DNA from: an uncultured Bacteroidales bacterium
GTDB lineage: Bacteria > Bacteroidota > Bacteroidia > Bacteroidales > UBA932
Assembly: GCA_900318445.1 (NCBI GenBank)
Contig: ONKO01000006.1
Location: 1 to 64,000 of the forward strand
Length of the DNA stretch: 64,000 bases
Reading direction: 5' to 3'
Shown: positions 15,908 through 23,320 of the stretch, one piece after another
How the letters are laid out: every line of letters starts with the position of its first letter
Numbering within the stretch: the stretch's first letter is position 1
Program-made: the position numbers and the translations under genes
Notes under the pieces: model-generated
Databases searched by the model: none
Seen by the model: the letters and a program-made list of their open reading frames with translations, nothing else
What the model was told of the DNA's origin: nothing

Positions 15908-15933
15908 CAACAGTAACCAATTCAAGAAGCACT

Positions 15934-16542
15934 ATGATTGCATCCTGGTGGGCTGAATTAAGCCTTGTCATGAAGATTCTGTGGAGCGTTACCCTTACGG
16001 CCTCGCTCATCTTTATCATCCAAAGCATTCTCACCTTTGTGGGCGCAGATGTAGACTCGGACTTTGACGTAGACGTGGACACATCCATGGACGGAAGCGA
16101 CCTGTCCAACATTGACGGCGGTTCCAACCTGTACACGCTGCGTAACTTCGTCAACTTTATCCTGGGTTTCGGCTGGAGCGCCATTCTGCTGCAGGACAGC
16201 ATCTCAAGCGTGGCCCTGCTCATTCTGGTATCGGCCCTTATCGGCGCAGCCCTCGTGGCGGCGGTGATGTACCTGTTCAAGTGGCTCGCCGGCATGCAGC
16301 AGAGCGGCAACATCAACCTCCAGAAGGCGGCCGCGGGCTGCGAAGGCAAAGTGTATCTCACCATCCCCGGCGCCCGCAGCGGAACCGGCAAGGTCCAGAT
16401 CACCATCAACGGAGCCGTGCGGGAATACGACGCCATGACCGAGAGCGAAGAGCCGCTGAAGACCGGCGTTCCCATCCGCGTGGTAGACTGCCTGGACGCC
16501 AACACCTTATTAGTAGAAGAAATCAACACTTATACCGTATAA
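15934..16542 (+). CDS. NfeD-like membrane protein, flotillin partner
   Basis: Integral membrane protein of 202 residues. Segments: membrane helix ~10-38, an acidic stretch ADVDSDFDVDVDTSMDGSD (~39-57), two more helices ~68-115, then a soluble C-terminal part (~120-200) of the OB-fold kind seen in NfeD/YuaF proteins (KAAAGCEGKVYLTIPGA; VPIRVVDCLDANTLLVEE). Such proteins are typically encoded beside flotillins and act with them in membrane microdomains. The flotillin gene follows 2 bases later. The family call rests on topology and neighbour as much as motifs. Confidence 0.8.
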   Translation: MIASWWAELSLVMKILWSVTLTASLIFIIQSILTFVGADVDSDFDVDVDTSMDGSDLSNIDGGSNLYTLRNFVNFILGFGWSAILLQDSISSVALLILVSALIGAALVAAVMYLFKWLAGMQQSGNINLQKAAAGCEGKVYLTIPGARSGTGKVQITINGAVREYDAMTESEEPLKTGVPIRVVDCLDANTLLVEEINTYTV

Positions 16543-16544
16543 TT

Positions 16545-17930
16545 ATGCCTCAACTGTACCTTATCCTCATTCTGGTGGCTGTAGTGTTCGTTACCCTGTC
16601 GGCCATCCTCAAGCGCTATCGTCGCTGCCCCTCGGACAAGATCCTTGTCATCTACGGTAAGACCGGCCGCAATGCAGGCGGTTCCATCTCATCGGCCCGC
16701 TGCGTGCACGGCGGCGCCGCCTTCATCTGGCCTGTGTTCCAGGATTATGCCTTCCTGGACCTCAAGCCCATCTCCATCGAGTGCAACCTCACCAACGCCC
16801 TGTCCAAGCAGAACATCCGCGTAGACGTCCCCTGCCGCTTCACCGTGGGTATCTCCACCGAGCCCGAGAGCATGACCAACGCCGCAGAGCGTCTCCTGGG
16901 CCTGTCCGTGGACAGCATCCAGAACATCGCCACCGATATCCTCTTCGGCCAGCTGCGTCTTGTCATCGCCACCATGGACATCGAGGAAATCAACTCGGAC
17001 CGCGACAAGTTCCTCGCCAACGTGTCTACCAACGTGGAGGCAGAACTCCGCAAGATTGGCCTTCGCCTGATCAACGTGAACGTCACCGATATCCGTGACG
17101 AGTCCGGCTACATCGAAGCCCTGGGTAAGGAAGCCGCTGCCAAGGCCATCAACGACGCCAAGAAGAGCGTGGCCGAGCAGAACCGTTACGGCGAAACCGG
17201 TAAGGCCATGGCCGACAAGGACACCCGTATCAACGTAGCCGCCGCCGACGCCGACGCCGTGAAGGGTGAAAACAGCGCCAAGATCGAGATCGCCAACTCC
17301 GACGCCCTCCGCCGTCAGAAGACCGCCGAAGCCGAGCGCACCGCTGTCGCCGCCGAAAAGGTGCAGGCCGCCAAGGCTCTCGAAGAGGCCTACCAGAGCG
17401 AGCGCGACGCCGAACTGGCCCGTGCCGAGCGCGAAGAAGCCACCCAGAAGGCCAACATCGTGGTGGCCGCCGAGATTGACAAGCAGAAGAAAATCATCGA
17501 AGCCGAGGCCGAAGCCGAACAGATCCGTCGCAAGGCAAAAGGTGAGGCCGATGCCATCTTCGCCAAGATGGACGCCCAAGCAAAGGGTATGCTGGAAATC
17601 CTCACCAAGCAGGCCGATGGTTTCAAGAACCTCGTAAACGCCGCCGAGGGAGACGCCCAGAAGGCTGTCCTCATGATGATCGCCGACAAACTGCCGGAGC
17701 TGGTGAAGACCCAGGTCGAGGCCGTCAAGGGCATCAACATCGACAAGGTCACCGTATGGGACGGCGGCAACACCACCAACGGCAAAACCGCAACCTCCAA
17801 CTTCATCTCCGGGATGATGAAGAGCGTTCCCCCGCTGGACGACCTCTTCAAGATGGCCGGCATGGAGCTGCCCACCTACCTCAAGGGCGCTACCAAGGCC
17901 GATGAGCCCCAGCCCGAAGAACAAAAGTAA
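16545..17930 (+). CDS. Flotillin / SPFH-domain membrane scaffold protein
   Basis: Membrane-anchored scaffold of 461 residues that organises ordered membrane domains. One N-terminal membrane helix (MPQLYLILILVAVVFVTLSA), an SPFH/band-7 domain (~30-200: KILVIYGKTG; CRFTVGISTEPESM; DILFGQLRLVIATMDIEEI) and a long alanine/glutamate-rich coiled coil (~200-380: AEAEAEQIRRKAKGEADAI) typical of YqiK/FloT-type flotillins. The start at 16545 is 2 bases after the NfeD-like stop; an earlier frame runs into that gene and is not used. The small XRE gene follows at once, so all three probably form one operon. Confidence 0.93.
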   Translation: MPQLYLILILVAVVFVTLSAILKRYRRCPSDKILVIYGKTGRNAGGSISSARCVHGGAAFIWPVFQDYAFLDLKPISIECNLTNALSKQNIRVDVPCRFTVGISTEPESMTNAAERLLGLSVDSIQNIATDILFGQLRLVIATMDIEEINSDRDKFLANVSTNVEAELRKIGLRLINVNVTDIRDESGYIEALGKEAAAKAINDAKKSVAEQNRYGETGKAMADKDTRINVAAADADAVKGENSAKIEIANSDALRRQKTAEAERTAVAAEKVQAAKALEEAYQSERDAELARAEREEATQKANIVVAAEIDKQKKIIEAEAEAEQIRRKAKGEADAIFAKMDAQAKGMLEILTKQADGFKNLVNAAEGDAQKAVLMMIADKLPELVKTQVEAVKGINIDKVTVWDGGNTTNGKTATSNFISGMMKSVPPLDDLFKMAGMELPTYLKGATKADEPQPEEQK

Positions 17931-17936
17931 GTGCCT

Positions 17937-18146
17937 ATGCCGATCATCACCAATATAGATGTCATGCTGGCCCGCCGGAAAATGTCTTCCGGCGAGCTGG
18001 CGGAGAAAGTCGGCATAACTCCCGCCAATCTTTCTATCCTCAAGTGCGGCAAGGCCAAGGCCATCCGCCTGAGTACCATGGAGGCTATCTGCGAGGCACT
18101 GGACTGCCAGCCCGGCGATATTCTGGAGTACAGGCCTCAGGAGTAA
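17937..18146 (+). CDS. Small XRE-family helix-turn-helix regulator
   Basis: DNA-binding protein of about 69 residues made of a single Cro/C1-type HTH (SSGELAEKVGITPANLSILK) and ending in CEALDCQPGDILEYRPQE. This is the compact YozG-like form. I take the ATG at 17937 (MPIITNIDVMLARRKM); a GTG at 17931 would touch the flotillin stop. Its place directly behind flotillin suggests co-transcription. The target is unknown. Confidence 0.85.
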   Translation: MPIITNIDVMLARRKMSSGELAEKVGITPANLSILKCGKAKAIRLSTMEAICEALDCQPGDILEYRPQE

Positions 18147-18204
18147 GGGGCTTTGGCGCCGGCCGTGGCTAGCGAGGCTGTGACCGTGGCTAGCGAGGCC
18201 GTGG

Positions 18205-18314
18205 CCGTGGCGCTTAAGTATCACATTTTCAACGCATTAGAGTAACTGACGGGTGTGGTTTTCATACCCGTCAGTTACTCTAATCTAGTGATAATCAGCA
18301 ACTTAACCGCCACG
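18205..18314 (+). repeat. 110-bp palindromic element R4
   Basis: Arms CCGTGGCGCTTAA and TTAACCGCCACG. Central hairpin from 18237 with stem TTAGAGTAACTGACGGGT. Confidence 0.9.
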
Positions 18315-18315
18315 G

Positions 18316-18475
18316 TCAAAAGGGAGGGACGAGCCGAGGACGGAGAGGCGGGCCGAGGGAAGGCCGGGGCGGGCCGATGACGGAGAGGAGGGCCGATGAC
18401 GGAGAGGGCAAGGCCGAAGGAAGGCCGGGGCAGGCCGGAGAGGCGGGACGAGGGCGGCGAGGCGGGAACGAGGCC
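18316..18475 (+). repeat. GGCCGA/GACGGAGAGG low-complexity tract
   Basis: Irregular repeats such as GGGCCGATGACGGAGAGG (twice) and AAGGCCGGGGC, directly after R4. Very similar in style to the tract after R3. Confidence 0.7.
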
Positions 18476-18481
18476 GAAGGG

Positions 18482-18513
18482 TTTGACGGAGTCCGGGAAA
18501 AAGACTATATTTG
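18482..18513 (+). promoter_or_regulatory. Promoter of the mannose-1-phosphate guanylyltransferase operon
   Basis: TTTG (18482-18485), a 20-base gap and TATATTTG (18506-18513) match the Bacteroidota consensus at both boxes. The ATG lies 21 bases downstream. Confidence 0.75.
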
Positions 18514-18534
18514 TGTTTTAGCACTGAAACGAGT

Positions 18535-19575
18535 ATGAATACACACGTTGTTATCATGGCCGGCGGCATCGGAAGCAGACTGTGGCCGCTTTCCACTCCG
18601 GAAGTTCCCAAGCAGTTCATTGACGTGCTGGGGGTCGGAAAAAGCCTCATCCAGCTCACCGTAGAACGTTTTGCACCGGTGTGTGAACCGGGCAATTTCT
18701 GGGTGGTGACCGGCGAGAAGTACGTGGAGCTGGTGAAAGAGCAGCTGCCGCAGATTCCCGCAGAGCAGATCCTCGCAGAGCCCGAAGGCCGTAACACGGC
18801 GCCGTGCATTGCCTATGCTTCCTGGAAAATCCAGAAAAAAGACCCCGAGGCCAACATCGTGGTTACCCCCGCCGACGCCCTGGTGCTCAAGACGCAGGAG
18901 TTTGCGGAGACCATTGCCAAGGCGCTGGCGTTCACGGCGGAGCGGGATGCCATTGTCACGGTAGGCATCGCCCCCACCCGTCCCGAGACCGGCTACGGCT
19001 ATATTCACGCCACAGAGGCCCTGCACGGGCAGCTCGTGAAGGTGAGCGAGTTCCGGGAGAAGCCAGACCTTGATACCGCCATCGGCTATCTTGAGGACGG
19101 CCACTACTTCTGGAATGCCGGCATCTTCGTGTGGAACGTGGGCACAATCATCGGCGAGCTTCGCGCCTATGCACCCCAGATAGCCGGGGTGATGGACGAG
19201 CTGGCATCGGCCTTTTTCACCGAGAAGGAGAGCGCGGAGCTGCATCGGCTATTCCCTACCTGCGAGAAAATCTCCATCGACTACGCCGTCATGGAGAAGA
19301 GTCCGCGCATCTACGTGATTGCCGAGGACCTGGCCTGGAGCGACCTTGGCAGCTGGGGCTCCGTGCAAACGCACATTGAGGCCGACGAAGACAACAACGT
19401 TACCGTGGGCAGCGACGTCCGCCTCTTCGGCTGCCGGGACTGCTTTGTGCATACCGCCGAGGAAAAGACCGTGGTGGTCGAAGGCCTGGACGGCTACATT
19501 GTGGCCGAGTCCAAGGACCGCCTTCTCATCTGCCGCCTGTCCCAGGAACAGCATATCAAAGAATATTCAGCCTAA
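18535..19575 (+). CDS. manC: Mannose-1-phosphate guanylyltransferase
   Basis: Makes GDP-mannose from mannose 1-phosphate and GTP for glycan synthesis. About 346 residues, fitting the short form without a C-terminal isomerase domain. Motifs: the nucleotide-binding MAGGIGSRLWPLS at the N-terminus with the catalytic arginine, VPKQF, AEPEGRNTAPCIAYAS, VTPADAL, ETGYGYI, FREKPD, YFWNAGIFVWNV and SIDYAVMEKS, then DLGSWG. The ATG at 18535 fits the promoter. It is followed after 5 bases by two phosphatase genes. Confidence 0.95.
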   Translation: MNTHVVIMAGGIGSRLWPLSTPEVPKQFIDVLGVGKSLIQLTVERFAPVCEPGNFWVVTGEKYVELVKEQLPQIPAEQILAEPEGRNTAPCIAYASWKIQKKDPEANIVVTPADALVLKTQEFAETIAKALAFTAERDAIVTVGIAPTRPETGYGYIHATEALHGQLVKVSEFREKPDLDTAIGYLEDGHYFWNAGIFVWNVGTIIGELRAYAPQIAGVMDELASAFFTEKESAELHRLFPTCEKISIDYAVMEKSPRIYVIAEDLAWSDLGSWGSVQTHIEADEDNNVTVGSDVRLFGCRDCFVHTAEEKTVVVEGLDGYIVAESKDRLLICRLSQEQHIKEYSA

Positions 19576-19580
19576 AATAC

Positions 19581-20885
19581 ATGAAAAAAACAGTTCTGAT
19601 TCTGACGGGTCTTCTGCTCGCATGGGCGGCAGGAGCCCAGACTTCCCGTGAGGAACTCCTTTCGCACATGGAGCTCACGGCCGGAAACTACGCCAACTAC
19701 CCGGCGCCCACCGGCCACCTCACCCCCGCGCCGGAAGGCTACGAGGCCTTCTACATCAGCCACTACGGCCGGCACGGGTCCCGTTACATGACCAGCGACA
19801 AGGCGTACCGGCGGCTCCGCCACCAGCTGGACTCGGCCCGCGCCCTCGGCATCCTCACGCCGTATGGGAAGGACGTGAGAAGGCGCATCAAGGTAGCATC
19901 GGCCGATGCCCGTGACCGCGCCGGAGAGCTCACCGCCCTGGGCGCCCGACAGCACCAGGCCATCGCTCGGCGCATGTACGACAACTACCCCGCGCTCCTG
20001 AGCCAGCCGCTCCAGGTATCGGCCAACTCGTCCGATTCCCGCCGCGTGATGCTGAGCATGGCCTACTTCGTGAACGAACTCAAGGCGCTGAATCCGTCGC
20101 TGAGCGTTTCCATGGACGCCAGCCAGCACGACCTCTATTACATCAAATCCAACAAGGCCATCGTGGTGCCTCCCTGCCCCACGGATGGTATGCTATACGA
20201 CAAACTGGAGCAGTTCAAGCACAAGCTCCTGAGCGGAGAGCCGCAGATGCAGGCCCTGTTCACGGACCCCGACAAGGCCCGGACATTCATCAACCCGTGC
20301 GAGATGGCCGAGGACCTGTTCAAGACGGCCATCGACATGTACTGCCTGCCGGAGCTGGGCATCCGCTTTGACGACCTCTTCGGCGAGAAAGGCATGATAG
20401 ACGGGTTCCGCGTGCACAACGCCAGCTGGTGCCTGTGGGAGGGCCTCATGCCGGGCTCCGAGAAGAGCTATTACCGCATCTATCCCCTGCTGCAGAACTT
20501 CCTGGACGAGGCCGATGCCATGATCGCCGCCGGCGGAAAGGGAATCCGCCTCCGCTTTGGCCACGACAGCATTGTGCTGCCCTTCACCTTTGTCCTGGGC
20601 TTCCCGGAAGCTACGAACACGACCGACGACATGGAGAACCTGCACAAGACCTTCTCCATCTTCCGCCTCATTCCCATGGCGGCCAACGTGCAGCTGGTGT
20701 TCTTCCGAAAAGACGGCAGCAACGACATCCTGGTCAAGTTCCTGATGAATGAGAACGAGACCTCCGTCCCCGTCAAGACAGACTGTTATCCGTATTATCA
20801 CTGGTCCGACGTTTCCACCTACTACAGGAACCTGATCGAAGACGCCCACCTCCAGTACCAAACCCCCGAAGAAGATGAAGACTAA
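19581..20885 (+). CDS. Secreted histidine acid phosphatase (MINPP/phytase-like), copy 1
   Basis: Exported phosphomonoesterase of histidine phosphatase clade 2, 434 residues. The signal peptide ends near AWAAGA. The nucleophile motif is RHGSR (64-68, His65), and the proton-donor pair is His328-Asp329 in RFGHDSIVLPF, so the active site is complete. Inositol-phosphate (MINPP-like) or sugar-phosphate substrates are plausible, since Bacteroidota use such enzymes on phytate, but specificity is inference. The paralogue downstream overlaps it by 11 bases, and the guanylyltransferase gene lies 5 bases upstream. Confidence 0.88.
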   Translation: MKKTVLILTGLLLAWAAGAQTSREELLSHMELTAGNYANYPAPTGHLTPAPEGYEAFYISHYGRHGSRYMTSDKAYRRLRHQLDSARALGILTPYGKDVRRRIKVASADARDRAGELTALGARQHQAIARRMYDNYPALLSQPLQVSANSSDSRRVMLSMAYFVNELKALNPSLSVSMDASQHDLYYIKSNKAIVVPPCPTDGMLYDKLEQFKHKLLSGEPQMQALFTDPDKARTFINPCEMAEDLFKTAIDMYCLPELGIRFDDLFGEKGMIDGFRVHNASWCLWEGLMPGSEKSYYRIYPLLQNFLDEADAMIAAGGKGIRLRFGHDSIVLPFTFVLGFPEATNTTDDMENLHKTFSIFRLIPMAANVQLVFFRKDGSNDILVKFLMNENETSVPVKTDCYPYYHWSDVSTYYRNLIEDAHLQYQTPEEDED

Positions 20886-22134
20886 GTTTATTGTATCGTT
20901 TATGCTGCTCCTGTCTCTGGGGGCAGCCGCACAGACTTCCCGGAGGGAGATGGCACGCGAACCGGGGCGCACCGGATCGGCCTACTTCGCTTACCCTGGC
21001 CCGTCGCAGAAGGCCCTCACGCCGGCACCGGCCGGATACGAGCCCGTCTACATCAGCCACTACGGCCGGCACGGGTCGCGTTACATGACCGACAACAAGT
21101 ACTACGTGCAGGCCATCGGCATGCTGGATTCCGCCGCCCGCACGGGCATCCTCACGCCGATGGGCGCGCAGGTGCTGGAGAAACTGAACACGGCTTATGC
21201 CGATGCCCTGAGCCGCGACGGAGACCTCACCAAGCTGGGCGGACGGCAGCACCGGGATATCGCGCACCGCATGTATGAGCGCTTCCCGTCGCTCCTTTCC
21301 CAGCCGCTGAAGGTGGACGCGCGCTCCTCTGTCGTGGGCCGATGCATGATCAGCATGTTCTACTTCTCACAGGAACTCCAGGGGCTGAATCCGGCGCTGG
21401 AAATCCGGATGGATGCCAGCAAGCGTGACATGCCATTCGTGGTGGGAGACGAGGACGTGGAAAAGCCCGAGGGGGCACAGGCCGATGCACTCAAGGCACG
21501 GGTTACCGCCATGCAGGACAAGGCCTACAACCCCGCCCGTCTCAAGAAAGTCCTTTTCACGGACGTAAAGAAGGCCGATGCCTTCGTGGACGGCGTAAAG
21601 CTGATGAAAGCCCTGTACAACATAGCGGAGGATATGCAGAACGTGCCGGAGTTGGGAATTGACCTGCTTGGCATTTTTACCCGGGAGGAACTGTTTGCCA
21701 TCTGGAACGGAAACAATGCCGGATGGCTGCGCCACTGCGGACTCCTGCCGGGGTCTACGCCAAGGTTCCTGGAGCAAAAGCCCGTGCTGGACAGTCTGGT
21801 GGCTGCGGCCGACAGGGCTGTGCGTTCTGGCGTCCCGTCTGTATCTTTAAGGTTCAGTCACGACAGCGCCGTACTCCCGCTGGCCTACCTCATGGGCCTG
21901 AAGGAAACGCAGGGCTGCACTGCAGACGTGGAGAACCTCTACAAGAGAGTTTCCATTGACAAGATCATCCCCATGGCTGCCAATATCCAGCTCATCTTCT
22001 ACCGCAAAGAGGGCTCCGAGGACATCCTGGTAAAATTTCTTCTGAACGAGAATGAGACCGCCATTCCCGTAAAGACAGATGTATCACCGTATTACCACTG
22101 GAGCGACGTCAAAGCTTATTGGGAGGCAAAATAA
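20875..22134 (+). CDS. Secreted histidine acid phosphatase (MINPP/phytase-like), copy 2
   Basis: Tandem paralogue of the preceding gene, 419 residues. The signal peptide ends in SLGAAA. The nucleophile motif is again RHGSR (65-69), in the shared context YISHYGRHGSRYMT. The acid motif reads RFSHDSAVLPL, with Ser in place of Gly before His-Asp; the catalytic residues are still present. The shared C-terminal segment VKFLLNENETAIPVKTD closely matches copy 1. The start overlaps copy 1 by 11 bases, implying translational coupling. Confidence 0.88.
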   Translation: MKTKFIVSFMLLLSLGAAAQTSRREMAREPGRTGSAYFAYPGPSQKALTPAPAGYEPVYISHYGRHGSRYMTDNKYYVQAIGMLDSAARTGILTPMGAQVLEKLNTAYADALSRDGDLTKLGGRQHRDIAHRMYERFPSLLSQPLKVDARSSVVGRCMISMFYFSQELQGLNPALEIRMDASKRDMPFVVGDEDVEKPEGAQADALKARVTAMQDKAYNPARLKKVLFTDVKKADAFVDGVKLMKALYNIAEDMQNVPELGIDLLGIFTREELFAIWNGNNAGWLRHCGLLPGSTPRFLEQKPVLDSLVAAADRAVRSGVPSVSLRFSHDSAVLPLAYLMGLKETQGCTADVENLYKRVSIDKIIPMAANIQLIFYRKEGSEDILVKFLLNENETAIPVKTDVSPYYHWSDVKAYWEAK

Positions 22135-22159
22135 TTTTGAAAAATTTTTCGAAAAAACA

Positions 22160-22190
22160 TTTGCAGTTTCAAAAAAAGTAACTACCTTTG
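22160..22190 (+). promoter_or_regulatory. tRNA-Lys promoter
   Basis: TTTG (22160-22163), 19 bases, then TACCTTTG (22183-22190): both boxes match the Bacteroidota consensus. The tRNA starts 22 bases downstream. Confidence 0.75.
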
Positions 22191-22211
22191 CAATCCCGAT
22201 TTGGGACGGAG

Positions 22212-22309
22212 GACTCGTTAGCTCAGTTGGTAGAGCACAACACTTTTAATGTTGGGGTCTCGGGTTCGAGCCCCGAACGGGGTCTCGGGTTCGAGCCCCG
22301 AACGGGTCA
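22212..22309 (+). tRNA. tRNA-Lys(TTT) with a tandemly duplicated T-arm
   Basis: Acceptor GACTCGT, D-arm GCTCAGTTGGTAGAGC, and an anticodon stem-loop CAACA-CTTTTAA-TGTTG with anticodon TTT. A 25-base segment holding the variable loop, the T-arm and the start of the 3' acceptor strand then occurs twice in tandem (22255-22279 and 22280-22304). Only the second copy is followed by ACGGGTC (22302-22308), which pairs fully with the 5' acceptor; after the first copy the strand would read ACGGGGT and lose the end pairs. So either the mature RNA carries an extra hairpin in its variable region, or it ends at an imperfect acceptor. Confidence 0.85.
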
Positions 22310-22321
22310 CAAAAGATACCA

Positions 22322-22397
<76 letters not shown>

Positions 22398-22400
22398 AAA

Positions 22401-22426
22401 GCCAGGCAGAAATGCCTGGCTTTTTT
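22401..22426 (+). terminator. Rho-independent terminator of the tRNA operon
   Basis: GCCAGGCA and TGCCTGGC pair perfectly around GAAA and are followed by TTTTTT. Confidence 0.92.
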
Positions 22427-22439
22427 GTACGCACCTTCT

Positions 22440-22455
22440 CCGATGTACGTACATC
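22440..22455. repeat. Perfect palindrome CGATGTACGTACATCG
   Basis: A 16-base perfect palindrome immediately left of R5. The same palindrome is directly left of R6 (25011-25026), and a related one lies left of R1. Confidence 0.8.
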
Positions 22456-22460
22456 GGTGG

Positions 22461-22570
22461 CCGTGGCGCTTATCACACTGACAATCAGCGCGTTAGAGTA
22501 ACTGACGGGTATGAATAGCATACCCGTCAGTTACTCTAATCGTTTAGTATTCAAGTATTTAAGCGCCACG
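22461..22570 (+). repeat. 110-bp palindromic element R5
   Basis: Arms CCGTGGCGCTTA and TAAGCGCCACG. Central stem TTAGAGTAACTGACGGGTAT from 22493, loop GAATAGC. Nearly identical to R6, including its flanks. Confidence 0.92.
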
Positions 22571-22609
22571 GACCACCGCTACGACGAGCCTCGTAAAAAC
22601 CCTCCTAAC

Positions 22610-22668
22610 GGTGGCCGTCAGCAACCACAAATGTCACAATCGACAACCAATAATATCAATTATACCGC
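22610..22668 (+). repeat. Intergenic repeat family F, copy 2
   Basis: CCACAAATGTCACAATC followed by CAACCA and TCAATTATACCGC, matching 312-370. Confidence 0.65.
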
Positions 22669-22693
22669 TTTGAGGGCCGCATAGTAATCCCAC

Positions 22694-22781
22694 TGCGGGT
22701 AACCGGACATTATTGGTCAAGTTACCGTCAAAAACGGCCTTTTTTGCGGGTAACCGGACTTAATTTGTCAAGTTACCCGCA
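22694..22781 (+). repeat. Intergenic repeat family E, copy 1
   Basis: GCGGGTAACCGGAC occurs twice, each followed by TCAAGTTACC; GCGGGTAAC and GTTACCCGC are inverted. The same arrangement recurs at 60725-60811. Confidence 0.75.
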
Positions 22782-22857
22782 CTACAGGCATTTTAACGCC
22801 CATTGAGGGACCTGCGCCAGAGCGACACACACCGCGCAACAATTCTGTCATTTTTCC

Positions 22858-22865
22858 TATCTTTG
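22858..22865 (+). promoter_or_regulatory. -7 box upstream of the phosphatase remnant and GH43 gene
   Basis: TATCTTTG matches TAnnTTTG. The -33 region is not convincing. It precedes the decayed lipoprotein start by 32 bases and may still drive the GH43 gene. Confidence 0.5.
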
Positions 22866-22897
22866 CAGATACCACTAACACTGACACACACTAGACC

Positions 22898-23313
22898 ATG
22901 AAACACATCTTTAGGTTTTTGCTTCCTGCACTGCTATTCACTGCATGCACCTCTGCTTCCAAGGCAAGGACCGCTGCGGATGGGGATCGGCCTTCGTTCT
23001 GGCAGCCCTGGGGGCCAGCCGGAAAACCATCGTAGAAGACTTCGGCCTGTCCAATGCTTCTTATGCTCCGGCCATTGAGGCCTTGTCGGCCAAAGTCGTC
23101 GAGAAAGGAGGCGGAGAGGCGGAGCTGGGCTTTATCCGCGCCATGATTGGCGTGAATGTAGAGAATTTCGAGAGTACGCTGGACCTGATTGATGCGCAGT
23201 ATGGCTCCCTCCAGGCGTACCTGGAAAAAGCGCTCGGTTTTACGCCCGAAGAGCAGGAGAGCATGAAACGGAAATACTTACGCAAAAATGCGCGATTTGA
23301 GGTTCTTAAGTGA
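22898..23313 (+). pseudogene. Decayed tyrosine phosphatase lipoprotein (internal deletion with frame change)
   Basis: An ATG at 22898 opens a lipoprotein signal (hydrophobic run ending LLFTAC) but stops after about 45 codons. In another frame, from about 22944, the sequence reads HLCFQGKDRCGWGSAFVLAA and continues to 23313. That matches the phosphate-binding loop of Y_phosphatase3-type enzymes (HCxxGKDRTGxG) and its C-terminal helices (EDFGLSNASY; ALGFTPEEQESMKRKYL). So the signal peptide is joined out of frame to the catalytic loop, with the N-terminal two-thirds of a normal ~250-330-residue protein missing. A short translated form cannot be excluded. The intact C-terminal frame overlaps nothing, and GH43 follows 7 bases later. 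Confidence 0.75.
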
Positions 23314-23320
23314 ATGTAGT

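Larger units (their letters stand above)
15283..15933. other. Gene-free region: element R3, GC-rich repeats and a promoter
   Basis: It contains R3 (15457-15566), a GGCCGAGGGCAGGGCCGATGCC-type low-complexity tract (about 15567-15835) and the promoter of the NfeD-like/flotillin operon. No gene is supported. Confidence 0.75.
18147..18534. other. Gene-free region with element R4 and GC-rich repeats
   Basis: It contains two CCGTGGCTAGCGAGGC repeats (18163-18204), element R4 (18205-18314), a GGCCGA-rich tract (18316-18475) and the promoter of the guanylyltransferase gene. No gene is seen. Confidence 0.75.
22435..22897. other. Gene-free region built from several intergenic repeat families
   Basis: In order: the CGATGTACGTACATCG palindrome (22440-22455), element R5 (22461-22570), a family F block (22610-22668), a family E block (22694-22781) and a -7 box (22858-22865). 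Nothing suggests a gene. Confidence 0.8.
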
